A stretch of 64,000 bases of DNA from Ramazzottius varieornatus (lineage: Eukaryota; Tardigrada; Eutardigrada; Parachela; Ramazzottiidae). The position numbers and the translations under genes are program-made. The stretch is taken from contig BDGG01000001.1 of assembly GCA_001949185.1 (NCBI GenBank), forward strand, positions 4,137,189 through 4,201,188, given 5' to 3'. This document shows positions 11,541 through 24,496 of this stretch, in pieces (positions within the stretch are counted from its first letter, which is position 1; each line of letters begins with the position of its first letter). Below the pieces are notes generated by a model. The model did no database searches. It saw only the letters and a program-made list of their open reading frames with translations, and was not told the DNA's origin.

Positions 11541-14500
11541 ATGGATTTTGGTTCGGACGAGCCAAATGGAGACGCTTACCATCGAGTTGCCAATCGGTCG
11601 TCGACTAAAACAAGCTCAGGATGCTCGTACGGCGAGAGCAAGAAATCGTGGAATTTTGCGAAGTATCTGTTCGGCTTCGGCCACAAATCTTCCGGCTTCC
11701 GGAGAAAGTATGACAAGGATTTGTCCGCTACCCGCTCGGCCCCAGCCATCGACCTATCAGGCATCCGGACTGCATCTTTCGAAGGGCAGACCACGTCGCG
11801 GACGACGGACTCGTTGGGAACCACTGTGAATGGCCGTAACGGTAGGTGCGTAAGTTACATTACCAGTTGCAAACATTGTTAAATCCTTTATGGATACAAC
11901 AGTCGTATTCACTAGATGGGTTCCCTTTATAACCGGAAATCCATAACAGTCTCGTTTATGATGTTTTCTCTTCTGACCAGGCCGGTCGCTCGTGGGAGAT
12001 CGGAGCTCGGACCATCTAACCCAGAGCACATCTGGTACGATCGCACACCCATGCTTACTTCTTTCGGGTATCCCTCACGCTTGTACAGCAAGAAATATTC
12101 TTATCACACATGTATTTATTCGGTGGCATATTTGGTTTTACAGGGAACAACAGTTTGAAGCAAAAGATGAGAGAACTGGCGGCACGTCAATATCAGGTTG
12201 AAGGTTATAATCCGGAGAAGTAACTTTTCTTCCTGGCCCTTCGATTTACATTGGTCATTCCTTAAATTTCCTCGTATTGACGAAGATTTCGTTCTTACAG
12301 CTGAAATGCTGTTGAATTCCATGTCGGAAAAGAGGCCTACGAGACTTGCCAGTCAAACTTCGCGGTTCTCTGCGTCCCTCAGTACACTTAGAAGCGACCG
12401 GCAAAAGTGTCGTCATCCGAAGGTCTCTCCACCCGTGGCCAAACATGAGCGAAAGAAGGTCCTCCGGCAAATCCTCCACAACGCGGAAGTGTACATGGAT
12501 GGAGTGAAGAGATGCGACGAGATACTGCGGTCCCTCCCCCCTCTAACGACGGAGCGACAAGAGTACGTCGAGAAATGGCTAACAGAGTCGAGTTCTACGG
12601 AATTCGACGGCACGGGAACTCCGACCATGTCACCGTCAGGTGCTTCGACAGCGGTTGAAGAACGCTCAACTCAGCGATCAGGACCTTCGAGGAAACTCTT
12701 AAATTTGCCAGCCAAGTCCAGCTCGACGTTGACGGATCGGTCGCGTACAGGCTCCGCGATCTCGAAGAACCCGAGTCTAGGTAGATGTCTATTACTTTTC
12801 AGTTATTGCTCGACGCTCGGTTCATAATTGCAAGTCGGCGGACAAAGTTGACCAGCTCGCTTTTTTCAAGTGGCGCATGTTTTCAGTGATATTTACCAAG
12901 AGCGCGCGCCATTCTAGAAAACGATCTAGTCGAGTTTGTTTGCGGAGCTCCCGTTTGATTTATTTTCGCGCATTCTTATTGATGTTTATGTTTGATGTGT
13001 TCTCTGTATTATGGTTGTTCTTTTCGCAGTTTCCAAATCGAGAGATGCTGGAAAGTCCGCTGACAGGATTTCGACCATATCAGAGGAAATTCAGACAGTC
13101 GAAAGTAGACACTCCTCCGTGGCCACGGCGGTTCAGGTGTCTGTCGGGCACTGTCCCGTACATTCGTGTACCTGCAACGCTGAGGGTGTCACACTCCAGA
13201 CGAAGTATCTTGCCTGTCCTTCACACCCAGCTCCCGAGAAGCCGAAGAGACTGCATCCTTGCACTTCGGTGTCCAACACAACCGACCACGCAGTGGAAGT
13301 AGCCACACCATCGGAAACTCAACCGGAAACCATAAGTGCGGAAGCCACACCGGCCAGTAGCGAAGACTCTGTGGATGGTCCGCAGCCATCTAAGTCGCAG
13401 GTCGAAACAAAGTCATTGTCAGATGAACCAGCCGAGCCAGCACAACCTGGCGTTCATCATGACCAACTGGAGGACTTGACAGAACTGGCAGAGCTTACGG
13501 ATAGTGAACCGGAAGTTCGGATCACCGACGGAAACATTGACGTTCTAGCCCAGTTTTCAGAAGAGACTTTCGACGAGAAGCCAGTCGATGTTGATCAGGA
13601 GAAAGAAGGTGATGCAGACGAGCCGGTGATGGATGACCGCAAGGCTCCTCCAGCGTTCGATCGTACCGTTAAACTAGGACGACGACATCGCTTCAGCTTC
13701 CGGCTTCCGATGAAGAACCGTTTACACCGGAATTTAACGTCATATATATCGTGGCAGAAACCTGGACCGATGCCTAATGCCCTTCCGCAGCTACCACCTG
13801 GTGCCTTGAACCATCTTCCTGCAGCAGTGACTACCCAGTCGGATAACTCGCTGAAGGAAATGGTCACCCAGAACAAAGAGCTGGTCACGAGTATTTCCAA
13901 CATCTTTGCGGCTCTACAGACCCATGTCCAGCGGTCAGATGAAGATCGGCGAATGCTCATCGATATTCTAAACATTAGTGAATCCAAGAATTTTCCCGCT
14001 ACAGTTTCTGCTCCGCTTAGACAAGAAGTGGTTACTGATGCTGCTCAAACAACCTCTTTAATTAGCCTGTCGTCGAGAGACCATACGACAATCCAAAGCA
14101 CGAAGACCTCTGCTGGGCCGAAAGTTAAACCATCCGAAAGCACTCAAGGTATTTCATTTCTAAATAGCATTGCATCTTCGAAAGTACAGCATGGCCAAAA
14201 GCGAGACCGATGAAGAAGTTGAAAGTACAAACGTCTTCATTGATATGATTGATGCAAACAAAGTGTTCAGAATTTTTCTCTCAAGTGGTGGAGGTTTTCA
14301 TTCTTTTTGGACGGAAGCCTGCGCCACTTGAAATAGCGATCTTGTGCGTTTCGTTTTATCGGCCTTCCATATGTTTGTACTTTAACAGAACTTTTGCTTT
14401 GGATAATAGGACGAAAGAAAGAGCCGAGGAGCCCTCCGGATTTTTCCTCGGTGACCAAGTGCTCATCTTCCAAGTCATCGGTCCTGTCCAGCAGAGGTAC

Positions 14501-17500
14501 GCCAAATCGAATGGCGCCACCTGCCCCTGTGCTCTGCACATCCGGCATCAAGTCCCAACTGGAAAGGAAGACATCCAGCCAGGGGATAGATGTGGATAAC
14601 GTCGAGTCTAGCGATAACTCTGCCGTGTACGGAACACCACGTCATAGCGTGACAGACAGCCTCTACAGCGGAAGTAAGGAGGGGAGTGCGAATCGGCTGC
14701 ACAGCAAGCGGTCGACGAGCTCTCAACCTGCAGAAAAAGCCGAAGCCAGTCCTCCGAGTACTCTTACCAACTCGGTGAAGACCATCCCTGTCATGGACAG
14801 TCCCGAAAAGGTTGCTTCTGCCGAGAAACACTCTAACAGAAAGAAGACATCAGGCACGAAAAGTTCGAGCAAGACAGATAAATCGGGCAAACCAAAGAAC
14901 CATAAAGCTAGTCTAGGTGAAAGCTCGGCAGTTGAGCAGCATATTGACACCGAACTTCCCAATGAAACAGAAAGAGAAACAGTTCCTCAGGTTTCTCAAG
15001 ACCTGGTTTCGGCTTCAGACCATCACTCGCATGGAATGGTCCCGACAGAAAGTGCTCGAACCTTCTACATATCGTCGAGTAGTTCGGGAAGAAACACAGA
15101 CAAAATGCCGACCATTGAACAAGGACGCACGACCGAACATTTCTCGCAAAGCGAACAGCCACGGAACTTCCCTGTTGTTACGGCATCAACCGAACAGGCT
15201 TGTCAGACCTCCGACAACGCAGGATCAAAAGCAGCCGACGAAGGATCGGCACCTCCGAGCGTGCAAACCGCGTCCGAATCTGACCAGACGTTGTCGTCCG
15301 CACCGAGGCGCAAGTTACCACCGTTAGGCGTGGCTTCTCGAGACCACATCGAGACCAGAGATAGAGGAGACACGTTCCACATTAACATTTCGGATAGCAC
15401 GATGGTGGACAGCGAGACCGGCATGACGTTTCACCCTATGCAGTCCAACGGAAGTGCCAGCGAGATTGAAGAACGCCAGCAACATGATGCACCGGTGGGA
15501 AATTCTACATCGGTTTCGAGCGAGGAACCCTCAAAACTTCACGTAAGTAACTGCTAGAGAGACCGACCTGTTAACCTGAAGATTTTCCTGGACGTTTACT
15601 GACTTCGTAGGTTCATTGCGATGCGCAGAGAATGTCAGAAAACGAGCTCCAAGACAAGCTTCACGACCTGCAGTTGGAAGATGGTACCGTAGCTCCCGTC
15701 ATCGAACTACTAGAGTACGCATTCTACCTCCTGGGTCTTCGTGGCTCCCAACCCGAAGAGGACCTCTTCCTTCCGTCCTGTCACATCGAAGACTCGGCCA
15801 TCCTGTGGAATGCCTGGAAGTCTCGGGTCTTCACATTACCTGGCCAAGTCTCATCTCTGCAGTCCCTCGACAGCAGCAAGACCGTCGACAAGTACGCTTT
15901 CCACACCATCGACCGGCTGTTCCACTTCTTACACAGTTACTGTCTGGTTCCGGCCTGGAGCTTCACGAACGTGAATCGGGTAGCGCACGAAGCAACCGGC
16001 GACCTCAAGACTCTTCACGAGCTGTTCCATTCAGGGACTATCGAGATCCCGGCTGACAGGCCAAAGTTCTTCTCGGACGATGTCATGAATAACCGCAGAG
16101 TCTTACGGTTGTTTTTGATGAACTCTTTCCGGTTCGATGTCGATGGAAGAATGGAAGCGATTCAGAAACAGAAGTGCTTGTTCTACATTCACATGTTCAA
16201 GAATGACATCATCGTTGATCCCAGCAAGGACCAGATCGCTGAGTACCGAGAGCTCTTAGGAGCTTACCAGCTTGAAGAGTTTTCTGTGTTCGAAAAGAAG
16301 GACAACATCCTCATCGAAATTATTGGTACGTGCATGTATCGCGAAATTAATTCCAAAATAGGTGTATATTTTCATCATTTGTTTTCGAGTTTTTCCGTCT
16401 GAAAGTTCTTTTGGATTTGCTTTATCTAGTGCACAGTTGGCTTAATTCACACAACATCAGTCACAGCGACTCGTCTCTCGATCCTGAATTCCAGCTGCTT
16501 CGAGAGGAGACGAAGCGATGGCTAAATCAGACAACGCTCATCAACTTCCGCCGGAAGTTCGGTCCGTTAGGAGCCCTGCGAATGGTGGCGACCAAATACC
16601 TCAAAGGCGTCTTGGGCTCCCTTACTCACGAGCACCGTACCTTCGTCTCAAACGTCCTGCAGATCGAGCAAGACCCAAGAACCTTAGAGTGGTACCCTTC
16701 GGACGACTTCCTCGAGAAGATCGAAGCGACGAGCTTGGAAGAAGCCGTGAGGACCTCCATAGTCCCCTACAAGTTCGAAACTGTCTTCAAGCTTCCCAAC
16801 CAGAAAACGCCCATGACGAAGAAGGAAGCCGACAAGCAAGAGACCTTCGACATTTTGGAAGAAGTGTGCGTGAAAGAGTCCATCTCGAACAAGCTGTTCG
16901 AACAACAGGCTCCTGAACTGCCGAAGCCCAACCTGAAGTCGCTGTCGAGAACGTCCTTGTACAAGAAGCAACTTCAGAATTCCGATATTCGGAAGCATGT
17001 CATGGGACGAAGAAGCCAAGAAGACCACGCTTCGGGTTCTATAGACTCGCATGGAAGAACTGCCCATCAACGGTCTGTGACACAGCTGGGCGGGGATGGT
17101 CGACAGCCGACTGTACAAGACAGGATACAGGAGTATCTTCAAAGGACTCCGTATGATTACACCATGGATGAATACGCTCGAAGTGAACCTCGCGAACAGC
17201 CTGCCGACTTTAGCTACAGGGTATGAAAGAGAGTCAGTCATCTCCCGTCCGCGACCCAGGCAAACGAACTCGACAAGGCCTTTGCTCCAAGTGGCGCACG
17301 CTTTCAGTCAATAACATCGCGAACATGCGCGATTTGCGAAAACAATCTTGAAGAGTTTGTTTGTCGAGCCCTCACCTGGTTGCTTATGTTGTATGGTAGT
17401 TTGTTCCTTGTGTGTGTTAGGAACCGAGACATACGACGCATCATCACACACACCACGATAGAGAAGATATCAGTGTAGGAAGTACGGATGAAGGCAGCAT

Positions 17501-18144
17501 TTCCATCAGTTTAGTAGTACCCCGAGTATCGACTCGAAATCGGAAAACCTCCTCTACTACCCGAGTATGTTTCGCATATTGTTTATATCAACGCAAAACG
17601 AACGTGAAACGAATGCAGTAGCCCACAATGGAATACAACCTGGTGATCTGATTTTAGATAAGACCTTCGCATAGAGAACCTCCTGTTCTTCCTACGTTCA
17701 GTGCGGAGCATCATCACTCGGATAGAGCAGTGGGTTCTGCTCGCCTCCGGTTACTGGAAGAGGCCACGAGGTTCCGGCTACCGGTGATGAAGACTGACTT
17801 TCTGCCAACACAACTACCGCCACCAGTGTCCCACCATAATCCCCAGCCAGTAAGCTTATCCTCAGGCAGACCACAGTACAATGAATCGAGGATCTGAACC
17901 CGCGCCTTCCTTGTTACAGGTCGATTCCAGAATACCAGTAACTCGAACTCAGTTTTCGCCAAGCGTAACCAAGTTTGTATCCGCGAAGCTCAGCGACCAG
18001 TTACCAGCGCATGATCAGGCCGCTGTGCCGCCGCCGCGACCAGCACAAAGCAACATGTCAAACCGGCAGATTCATATGGGACCTCGCTTCGATTTCTTTC
18101 ACGGTCTGGAGCGCCATGGAGCAGCTTCGCGGGAAATGGAATAG
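11541..18144 (+). CDS. Large, mostly disordered protein with one helical domain (orphan)
   Basis: Eleven exons (11541-11841, 11981-12034, 12144-12203, 12301-12780, 13030-14148, 14410-15542, 15611-16325, 16430-17220, 17421-17564, 17658-17849, 17920-18144) join in frame to 1,737 residues. The ATG at 11541 is the first in the frame. Residues ~1-1,050 are Ser/Thr/Pro/Glu-rich and probably disordered, apart from a helical stretch near residue 170 and a coiled coil at about 590-630 (around LKEMVTQNKELVTSISNIF). Exons 15611-17220 encode a compact, Leu- and Phe-rich helical region of about 450 residues with no Cys or His cluster, signal peptide or membrane span. The tail is His- and Pro-rich. I do not recognise the family; a cytoplasmic scaffold is conceivable but is inference. 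Introns 12781-13029, 14149-14409 and 17221-17420 each carry the palindromic element. Confidence 0.75.
12837..12948. mobile_element. Intronic palindromic MITE-like element, copy 3
   Basis: 112 bp in the intron 12781-13029. Left arm GGCGGACAAAGTTGACC and TTTTCAAGTGGCGCATG; right arm GCGCGCCATTCTAGAAAACG and CTAGTCGAGTTTGTTTGCGG. The arms pair imperfectly. Confidence 0.75.
14253..14364. mobile_element. Intronic palindromic MITE-like element, copy 4
   Basis: Lies in intron 14149-14409. Left arm TGCAAACAAAGTGTTCAGA and CTCTCAAGTGGTGGAGG; right arm GCCTGCGCCACTTGAAATAG and CGATCTTGTGCGTTTCG. Diverged but alignable across both arms. Confidence 0.65.
17259..17369. mobile_element. Intronic palindromic MITE-like element, copy 5
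   Basis: 111 bp in intron 17221-17420, the same length as copy 2. Left arm GGCAAACGAACTCGACAAGG and CCAAGTGGCGCACGC; centre TTTCAGTCAATAACA; right arm CATGCGCGATTTGCG and AGAGTTTGTTTGTCGAGC. Confidence 0.75.
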
Positions 18145-18380
18145 GATACTATCACTGCTATCTCCCTCTATTCAGAGGACATCTTTTTCAAACTGGATAT
18201 CTTGATTTATAATTTGTTTCAGTTTAGTTTAGTTGAAAGATTGGTTCGAAAGAAGGAATAATGTGCTTGTTGGCGCATGCAACATTTTGTAGTAAAATTG
18301 ATAAGACCGCCCGTAAAGCCAAAGCTATTTTCTCCGTGGTAAAGTCGTACGAGTACCGGAAGTGATCACAGGGTTCAACC

Positions 18381-20035
18381 TTAAGTCTGTTCTTCGATGG
18401 TGCGACCTAAGACAACATAAACACAATCAGCATCGGCGGTATTGAAGGTACGAGTAGTCGCTCCAAAGCTGTCATCAGATCAAGGCGGGAAACGGCAAAG
18501 TAACGTACCATCGATATCTTTCAGACCGAATTCTTTTCCCAAGGCAGCAGTCGTCAGAACTTTTCCTGTCTTTTCCATTAAGCCCTTATCTATTAATAGA
18601 AGTAAGAAAAAAATAACTTACTAAGGCGTGATGTTTGCAACAGGCTTCTACCTGCTACCTTGCATCAATGCAACAATGCATTTGCCAGAGAACTCCGGGG
18701 ACTCGCCATTGCCAAATGCCTCAAAGATGTGGGCGTTTGCACCGATTTTTGCTGTTTCTCCGGTTGGCGCTTCGACTTTGCCGGACTTGCGCGCCTCCGC
18801 TCCTTGCATGATAAGCTCCGTCTTGACGGCACCAGGCCACAGGCTAACGAAAGCTACGTTGTGGGACTTCAATTCAAGCCCACAGTCCGCCGCCATTCGG
18901 TCACACTGACAAAACCAACCACTTTGAAGCATCAACCACCAAAATATGAATGCCACTAACTATATGCTTACTGCAACTTTTCCGATACCGTAAGCCGGGG
19001 TGAAAAGGTAGACTTTTCCGCCTAGCGATGAAACGTTAACGATCAGCCCCGACTTCTTCTTGGTCATAATCTGGGCAGCTTTGGCTGAACAGATATAATG
19101 GTTCCTTGAACAGAAACGAAGATACAAGTTCCGTAGTTGGTAAAGTGAGTACTTGCACTGTTGCACATGGGAGAAAAGTTTCCATCGACCTGAAGTAATA
19201 ATCTAATAACCGTCTGCTGCATGTGATAATCGTACCTAAGTCCGACGTTGTTAACTTCATCCCACATGGTTTCCGGTATCTCCCAGAAAGGCTTCCCGAA
19301 GCCTGTCACTAATGCGTTGACTGCCGAATATGCGTTGTTCACAAGCAGATCGAGCCTTCCCTCGTCACTGGCAATCATCTCGAAGACTCGGGCAATGTCT
19401 TCATCCTTGCTGTGGTCGCATTGGACTGGAACAGCTTTGCCTCCACGAGCATTGATCTGTAATATCTCACATACGCTAATCGACAGCAAACCATAGTCAG
19501 TTTCAGCCATTAGTCCAATGAGCTAGCACACCGGAAGTACCTCCTCAGCCGTGGCGCGTAGACTTCCGGGTCTCCGTGGGGCATCAGTAGGGTCCAGAGT
19601 GCGCCCTGTAGAACGTGATACGCCATCAATAATACCCGAAAAGTCGGCTACACATATCGTATCTGAACGTTATGCCATTCTATATGCGGTACGCGTGAAT
19701 GCCTATGATCCCAGAAACAGCTGACGACTGACGATCGAGGTAAACAACTAGTGTGCCAGTCATCCACATACCGGTAATATAAACGGTGCATCCGGCTTCT
19801 CCCTGCAAGCAAACACATGAGTATTACGGTCAAACGCCTTTCATCCGTTTTCTGAACCGTTTTTCAATTCTAAATAAGACATCTTGGCAAGTATGAACCT
19901 GGAACAAAGGAGAGCTGTATATGTAGGAGCATACGAACGGCTTACCAGCTGCAGCGCGATGCCTTTTCCCAGTCCACGGCTTGCACCGGTCACGAGGACT
20001 ACCTTGTTACTTAAGGGTCTTGTAGGGCTGGTCAT
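18381..20035 (-). CDS. DHRS1: Short-chain dehydrogenase/reductase, DHRS1 type
   Basis: NAD(P)H-dependent oxidoreductase of the classical SDR fold; mammalian DHRS1 is an ER-associated steroid and xenobiotic reductase. The N-terminus has VVLVTGASRGLGKGIALQL (TGxxxGxG cofactor motif). Then come RLDLLVNNAYSAVNALV (the NNAY variant typical of DHRS1), FWEIPETMWDEVNNVGLR, the VNVSSLGG active-site Ser region and YGIGKVA (YxxxK). The C-terminal half carries VSLWPGAVKTEL. The last exons give GKVLTTAALGKEFGLKDIDG and a short GRTIEEQT end. At least seven short exons. It ends earlier than the vertebrate protein, which has a longer hydrophobic C-terminus. Start chosen at the ATG before TSPTRPLSNKVVLVTG; an in-frame upstream extension exists but has no homology. 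Confidence 0.88.
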
Positions 20036-20592
20036 GGCCGTTCTGCTGGGAGGAAGAAGCAACGAGATAAACCGAAGGTGCGAGGGGAATAGGATAGACG
20101 ATTGGAAGAATCGTACGGCGAAATAATTTCTATAAATACTGTTCGAGGAATAACTCGAATTAACTCCTCCCACTTCGAGACTACGAATGCATTACGAAGC
20201 ACTTTTATGAACACAGTTCGAAGTCCAGCCAGTCCAGGCACCCCGTCTCAGTTCGCAGTTACTGGTTTCTCCTACGGTTTCATGATACTGTAGAGGTTAT
20301 CACGAAGTCCAACGCGAACACGCAGCGAAAAACGATATGAAACTCGTCCCAACCATACCACAAAGTCACAAACAAAAGGTTCTACGCAAATTTTGGTATA
20401 GTAATTTGAAGTGATCATTTCAACCATTCACATCACGGTGCATATAAGCGTTTCCAAAAAACCTCAAGTTTCGACCGCCGATATCACCAAATGTTACAGT
20501 TACGATAAAACATGAAAACACCACCTATGAAAACTAGAACAATTTCGTAAAATGCACACGTGAAACATAATTGTCGAGCCGCCATATAAACG
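20036..20592. other. Intergenic between two minus-strand genes
   Basis: Upstream region of DHRS1 and downstream region of the phosphatase gene. AT-rich from about 20340. No gene, RNA or inverted repeat was seen. Confidence 0.4.
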
Positions 20593-22351
20593 TCAGTTTG
20601 ATTTCCTGACGCCAACAACTGAAGATCTTGTGGCATCCGCTGTTTCGACCTTCCTGCGGTCCCTGTCGTCCCCTTTGATCGGGATGAACGACAAGTTGCT
20701 TTCGGCCTTCAGTTCGCGGCTATCCTTCTTCCCAACTGGCTTTGTCACGGACTTCGTTTCGGCTACTACCATGCGAGTGCGCAGCGGAGGTTTCACTTGC
20801 AAGCGAGCTGACGAGAAGGTTCGATTGCCAAGAACTTTCAGGACTGTCGCGGTGGACACTTCGCCATTGTCTGGTCGCAGTGGCTTATCTGGCCGCATCT
20901 GCTTCCACAACTTTTCAATTAATATCCGCCTTCGAATAATACACGAGATATTTATTCAGTCGCTAGTCCAACTTATGTGGGGAAAAAATGGCTGGACGTA
21001 CTTGTTCTTAGCACCACCACTGCCTTCCGGTATCTTTATTTTGTAATCTTCCAGACATTCTGATACGAGGTGCGTTAGAGAGGCTCCATCCATCACAACT
21101 CCGACCGAACAAGCCCCAACAATTTCTACACGATAACACAGCGCATAACCAAACTCGGAAGTCTTGTATAGGTTTTGAAGCAAAGGATGAATTTAAAATA
21201 GATACCGCATACTGCTCGCTCGATGTTATAGTCAAGCTGCCTCTCAAGAGTCTTCGCTTCCTCCGAAGGATTTGGTGCTCCGGGATACAATATGACCGCA
21301 ACACTGATGTTGTCTCGAGAACCCTGCAAACGGAATCGATGTTGGTCCTTGCTAATCAGGCACAAAATTATGCAAAACCCAAGGCGTTAATGCAGCGTAC
21401 CCTTCCTAAGCAAGTATCCAGCAGCGTGGCGCAAATCTGTTCCAGATTATTCGTCAGAGTCAACTGATATCGGACGAACCGATAGAGCTCGTCATTAGTG
21501 ATCACATCCCAAACACCATCACAAGCCAGCACAATAAACTCATCCTCTGGACGCCTTGCCAGCGGGTACAAGTCGGGTTCTGGACTGACGAGCTGTTCGA
21601 AAGGTCCACGATCCAGTCGATTCTTGTAGTCATAATCGCCCAGTGCTCTCGAGACCGCCAAGTTGCCGTTGATCCGTTGCATACTGACCGTTCCGCCAGC
21701 TAGGGAGATACGCTTCTGTTCATCAGCTCGGAAAGGCTTATGGTCTTCCGTCACGACCATCAGGGAAGCATTGGACACTGCGATGCCGCGGCTGTCGCCC
21801 AGGTTCGAGAAGTAGACTGTGTCGGGTCCAATCAAAACAGAAACCACCGTAGACCCACTGCGTTCTTCGCCGCTAACCACACCGGGAAGCCGACGCATTT
21901 GGAGATCTAGCTAGACAAAACAATACTGTTGATCACTTTTACAATTTCAACCTCATGCTCAGTGCTTTATTTAGCGAAGCAATGAACGCTGAGGAGGAAT
22001 CCACTGTCGTACCGTTAGGAAACTTTTAGCGAAGACGAGATGCATCAAATCATTCTTCTCAGTGACATTCCGGTTGCCCAAAGTAGCTTCGCGGAACTCA
22101 CTACAGGCAAGTACGGTACTCAGGAGGTTTTGGGCGGTATAATCTGCTACTTGTCTTCCGGCATGGCCGTCACAGATAGCAAAAAAAGACCAGTTGGGAT
22201 AATCGGAACCAAGACCGGTTCGCGCAATATGTGTGTCTTCCATCTCTGTCCGCCATCCCTGCATGGAACCTACGACATATCGTAGCTGATTTCCTCCTCC
22301 AACTTCAATGTGCTTTTCTGTGTTAGGCTTGTCCATGAAAGCACCTCCCAT
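20593..22351 (-). CDS. Mn2+/Mg2+-dependent Ser/Thr phosphatase, PPM1A/PPM1B type
   Basis: PP2C-family phosphatase that removes phosphate from Ser/Thr; vertebrate PPM1A/B act on MAPK, SMAD and TAK1-IKK pathways. The protein begins MGGAFMDKPNTEKHIE, close to the PPM1A/B start, followed by YVVGSMQGWRTEMEDTHIA. Metal-binding motifs are intact: ED of MEDTH, FFAICDGHAG, ACDGVWDV and GSRDNISVAV. The middle holds SGSTVVSVLIGPDTVYF and NLGDSRG, then NGNLAVSRALGDYDYK and QLVSPEPD. After the catalytic core come a helical segment (EEAKTLERQLDYNIERAV), equivalent to the PPM1A C-terminal domain, and a basic Lys/Ser/Arg tail not seen in the vertebrate proteins. The ATG at 22351 is chosen from this homology; an upstream in-frame ATG exists. 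I cannot separate PPM1A from PPM1B. Confidence 0.9.
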
Positions 22352-22802
22352 CTTCCGTCTTGGACCACGCAATGCCCAGGGTCGCTGATAGTATAACATT
22401 TTAGGGAGCATTACGGAATACCAAGAACCCAGTCCACCAACGACACCCCTTTCATTTGGAACTTTCTACGACTTGAGTATGGCTTCCCGTAGGCACTACG
22501 GGTTGCCACGTAATACATGCACGAAGTCAAGAGCCCGGAAGACAGAAAGAAGAAGAAAATGGCTCGTACCTTCGCGCCTCACGATGGGTCACGAACGATA
22601 TGTCACAGGAAACACGAGACCGTGCTTATGACGTACCGAACAGAAGCCTCAGAATTTAATGATATTTCCGGAAAGGTGGATCGGGCATACCGCGGGAAAT
22701 CCAGCTATAGTTCTCCATGTGTTTAAACTTCATGGAAAGTATTGCATATGCTATCCAATAGTGGCATGACTTCAAACGGCACGACAACGCCCAATAAGCG
22801 AC
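22352..22802. other. Intergenic, phosphatase 5' region
   Basis: Region between the phosphatase start and the 3' end of the upstream minus-strand gene. A 69-codon plus-strand frame at 22517-22726 has no support. Nothing else recognised. Confidence 0.4.
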
Positions 22803-23961
22803 CTACAAAGAAAGAACTTTTCCTTCCGGTACTGCATTGCGCTGCTCTTGTGTGACTGTCACATACCCCGACGAGGACATCCTGCAATAACCAAAACTAA
22901 ATATCTACTGCATTACCCATCAGTTCGTTTATGTCTTCTTTGACAAATGCAGTACGTACCTGAAAAAGTCCAGATTCATTTTGAGGTGTTCTGTGGCAGC
23001 CACTGCAGAGTCGTCACATTTTATCCGCTCAAGGAATGCGTTGGTCCATGCTAACTGCTCGGTGGGACAGGGCCAGATCATCCTAATGATGTTTTCTAAC
23101 AGTGGACGACGAAGCTGATCTTCACTCGTCGAACTTCGGTCGAAGTCTCACGTTTCAGAACCGATGTTGGTACAGCTTCTCGGGCTGGAAGCTCTGTGAA
23201 AGGCAGGTGTGGCATCCAGTTTACTTCGTTCCTCAAGCGGAGTTGATGGACTGTGAGTCTTTGACAGAACGGCCTACACCAATCTGCACACCGCAACCCA
23301 AATCTGACCACAGTCTTTCACATCTCAGCCCGGATAAAAAGCGCCACTTTCCGCGTCTGTCGTAGAACTCTATGTTCAAACTGCACAGCATGATCGACTT
23401 GATCTGACTGTGGTGCTTCAGCATGTCCGGAAGCCAATACGAGTACGAATACTCTATCTCAGAACTAAACAGTTGCAAGTCGATCAGGAGCGTCTTCGTG
23501 AAGCGAGTGACGAAGTTGGGGAAGAATGCTTGTTTAATTCCGGCGTGTGAACCTCGACTGAGTTACACTCTTCCGACAAAACTTGTAGCAGTGCACAAGG
23601 TCTGGGAAGCCCAGAACTATAGGACCGCTGTCATGCCTGGCCCGTCACCGCGCAAAATTGTTTGCCATTTCGAAGAAACTCTACAGTACAGCATTAAGCG
23701 GAATATAGAATAATGCCACCGCAGATCCAGAATAAGTGACTGCTACTAGTGTAGAGGACTCACCTTCGATATTTCACTCTTTGAACTGTGAAGATATGAC
23801 GAAAACTTTCCTCCAGGAGTCCGAGGTGTAGAGTCTTTCATCTGGCTCTTGAGTTCAGGCATTCCTCCACGGAACTTGTGGGATGGAGACTCATCCGCTG
23901 AGGAGATCCGAGAAGCGTCTGAGATGGCCCATCCATCTTTCTGCTGGTGCACTATGCAACG
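22803..23961 (-). CDS. Orphan multi-exon protein, 5' end unresolved
   Basis: Several minus-strand exons join in frame. A Ser/Gly/Lys-rich exon starts at 23961 and ends ...SSKSEISK. A short exon follows (SFFEMANNFAR). A long exon contains FFPNFVTRFTKTLLIDLQLF, an aromatic EIEYSYSYWLPDMLKHH stretch and IKSIMLCSLNIEFYDRRGKW. The next holds RLRNEVNWMPHLPFTELPAR, then NIIRMIWPCPTEQLAWTNAF, ending at MNLDFFR. A last exon ends ...NAVPEGKVLSL and stops at 22803. No signal peptide or membrane span is seen. I do not recognise the family. The intron near 23250 is ambiguous (29 or 41 bp depending on the donor), and the initiator ATG should lie in an exon upstream of 23961. It appears head to head with LENG1. 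Confidence 0.55.
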
Positions 23962-24179
23962 CTAACCCGCTCGAAGATGGGGATCATGGAATAATGCAAA
24001 CAAGCGATAACGCTAACCCTCAGACCAGTCCAGCAGAATGTGCGGAAAGAAATCCAAAGGAATGCAATGATCACAGTCCGTACTCCGCAGCAATCGATGG
24101 ATCGCGAACAAAAAATCAATTGATCAAGCCGATGTGATGGCACTGATTATCGCAAACTTCTTGTTTAAAGGAAATATGG

Positions 24180-24188
24180 ACCGGAAGT
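24180..24188 (+). promoter_or_regulatory. ETS-like site ACCGGAAGT
   Basis: Perfect ACCGGAAGT core in the short region between the divergent orphan gene and LENG1. It matches the ETS/GABP consensus common in housekeeping promoters. Function is inferred. Confidence 0.35.
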
Positions 24189-24496
24189 AAACTGTAAACA
24201 CTAAACACTGGATTGCCAGCTATGACCTGCCTCTTCGTCTTGCTGATCATTGCTGTTCTCTTGTAGTATTGTTACATTTTCTGTGTACTTTAGATCCATC
24301 TCCTACACCTTCGCATTGGGAAACGGTGGCTGGATACGGGTCTCCTTACTTTCATTCGCCCAGCCTGGCTTCAGTGATTCTTCCACGACTTTCGAGATGG
24401 AAACGCCTTGATCCTCGGAAGACTTGCTTCTATTTCGGGACTGTGCTCGAGGAGACAGCTGGAAGGATCACTGTGGGCTTTCATATCTTAGACATT

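Noticed and set aside
23102-23365. 87-codon plus-strand frame
   Set aside because: Opposite the coding exons of the minus-strand orphan, which have better splice context.
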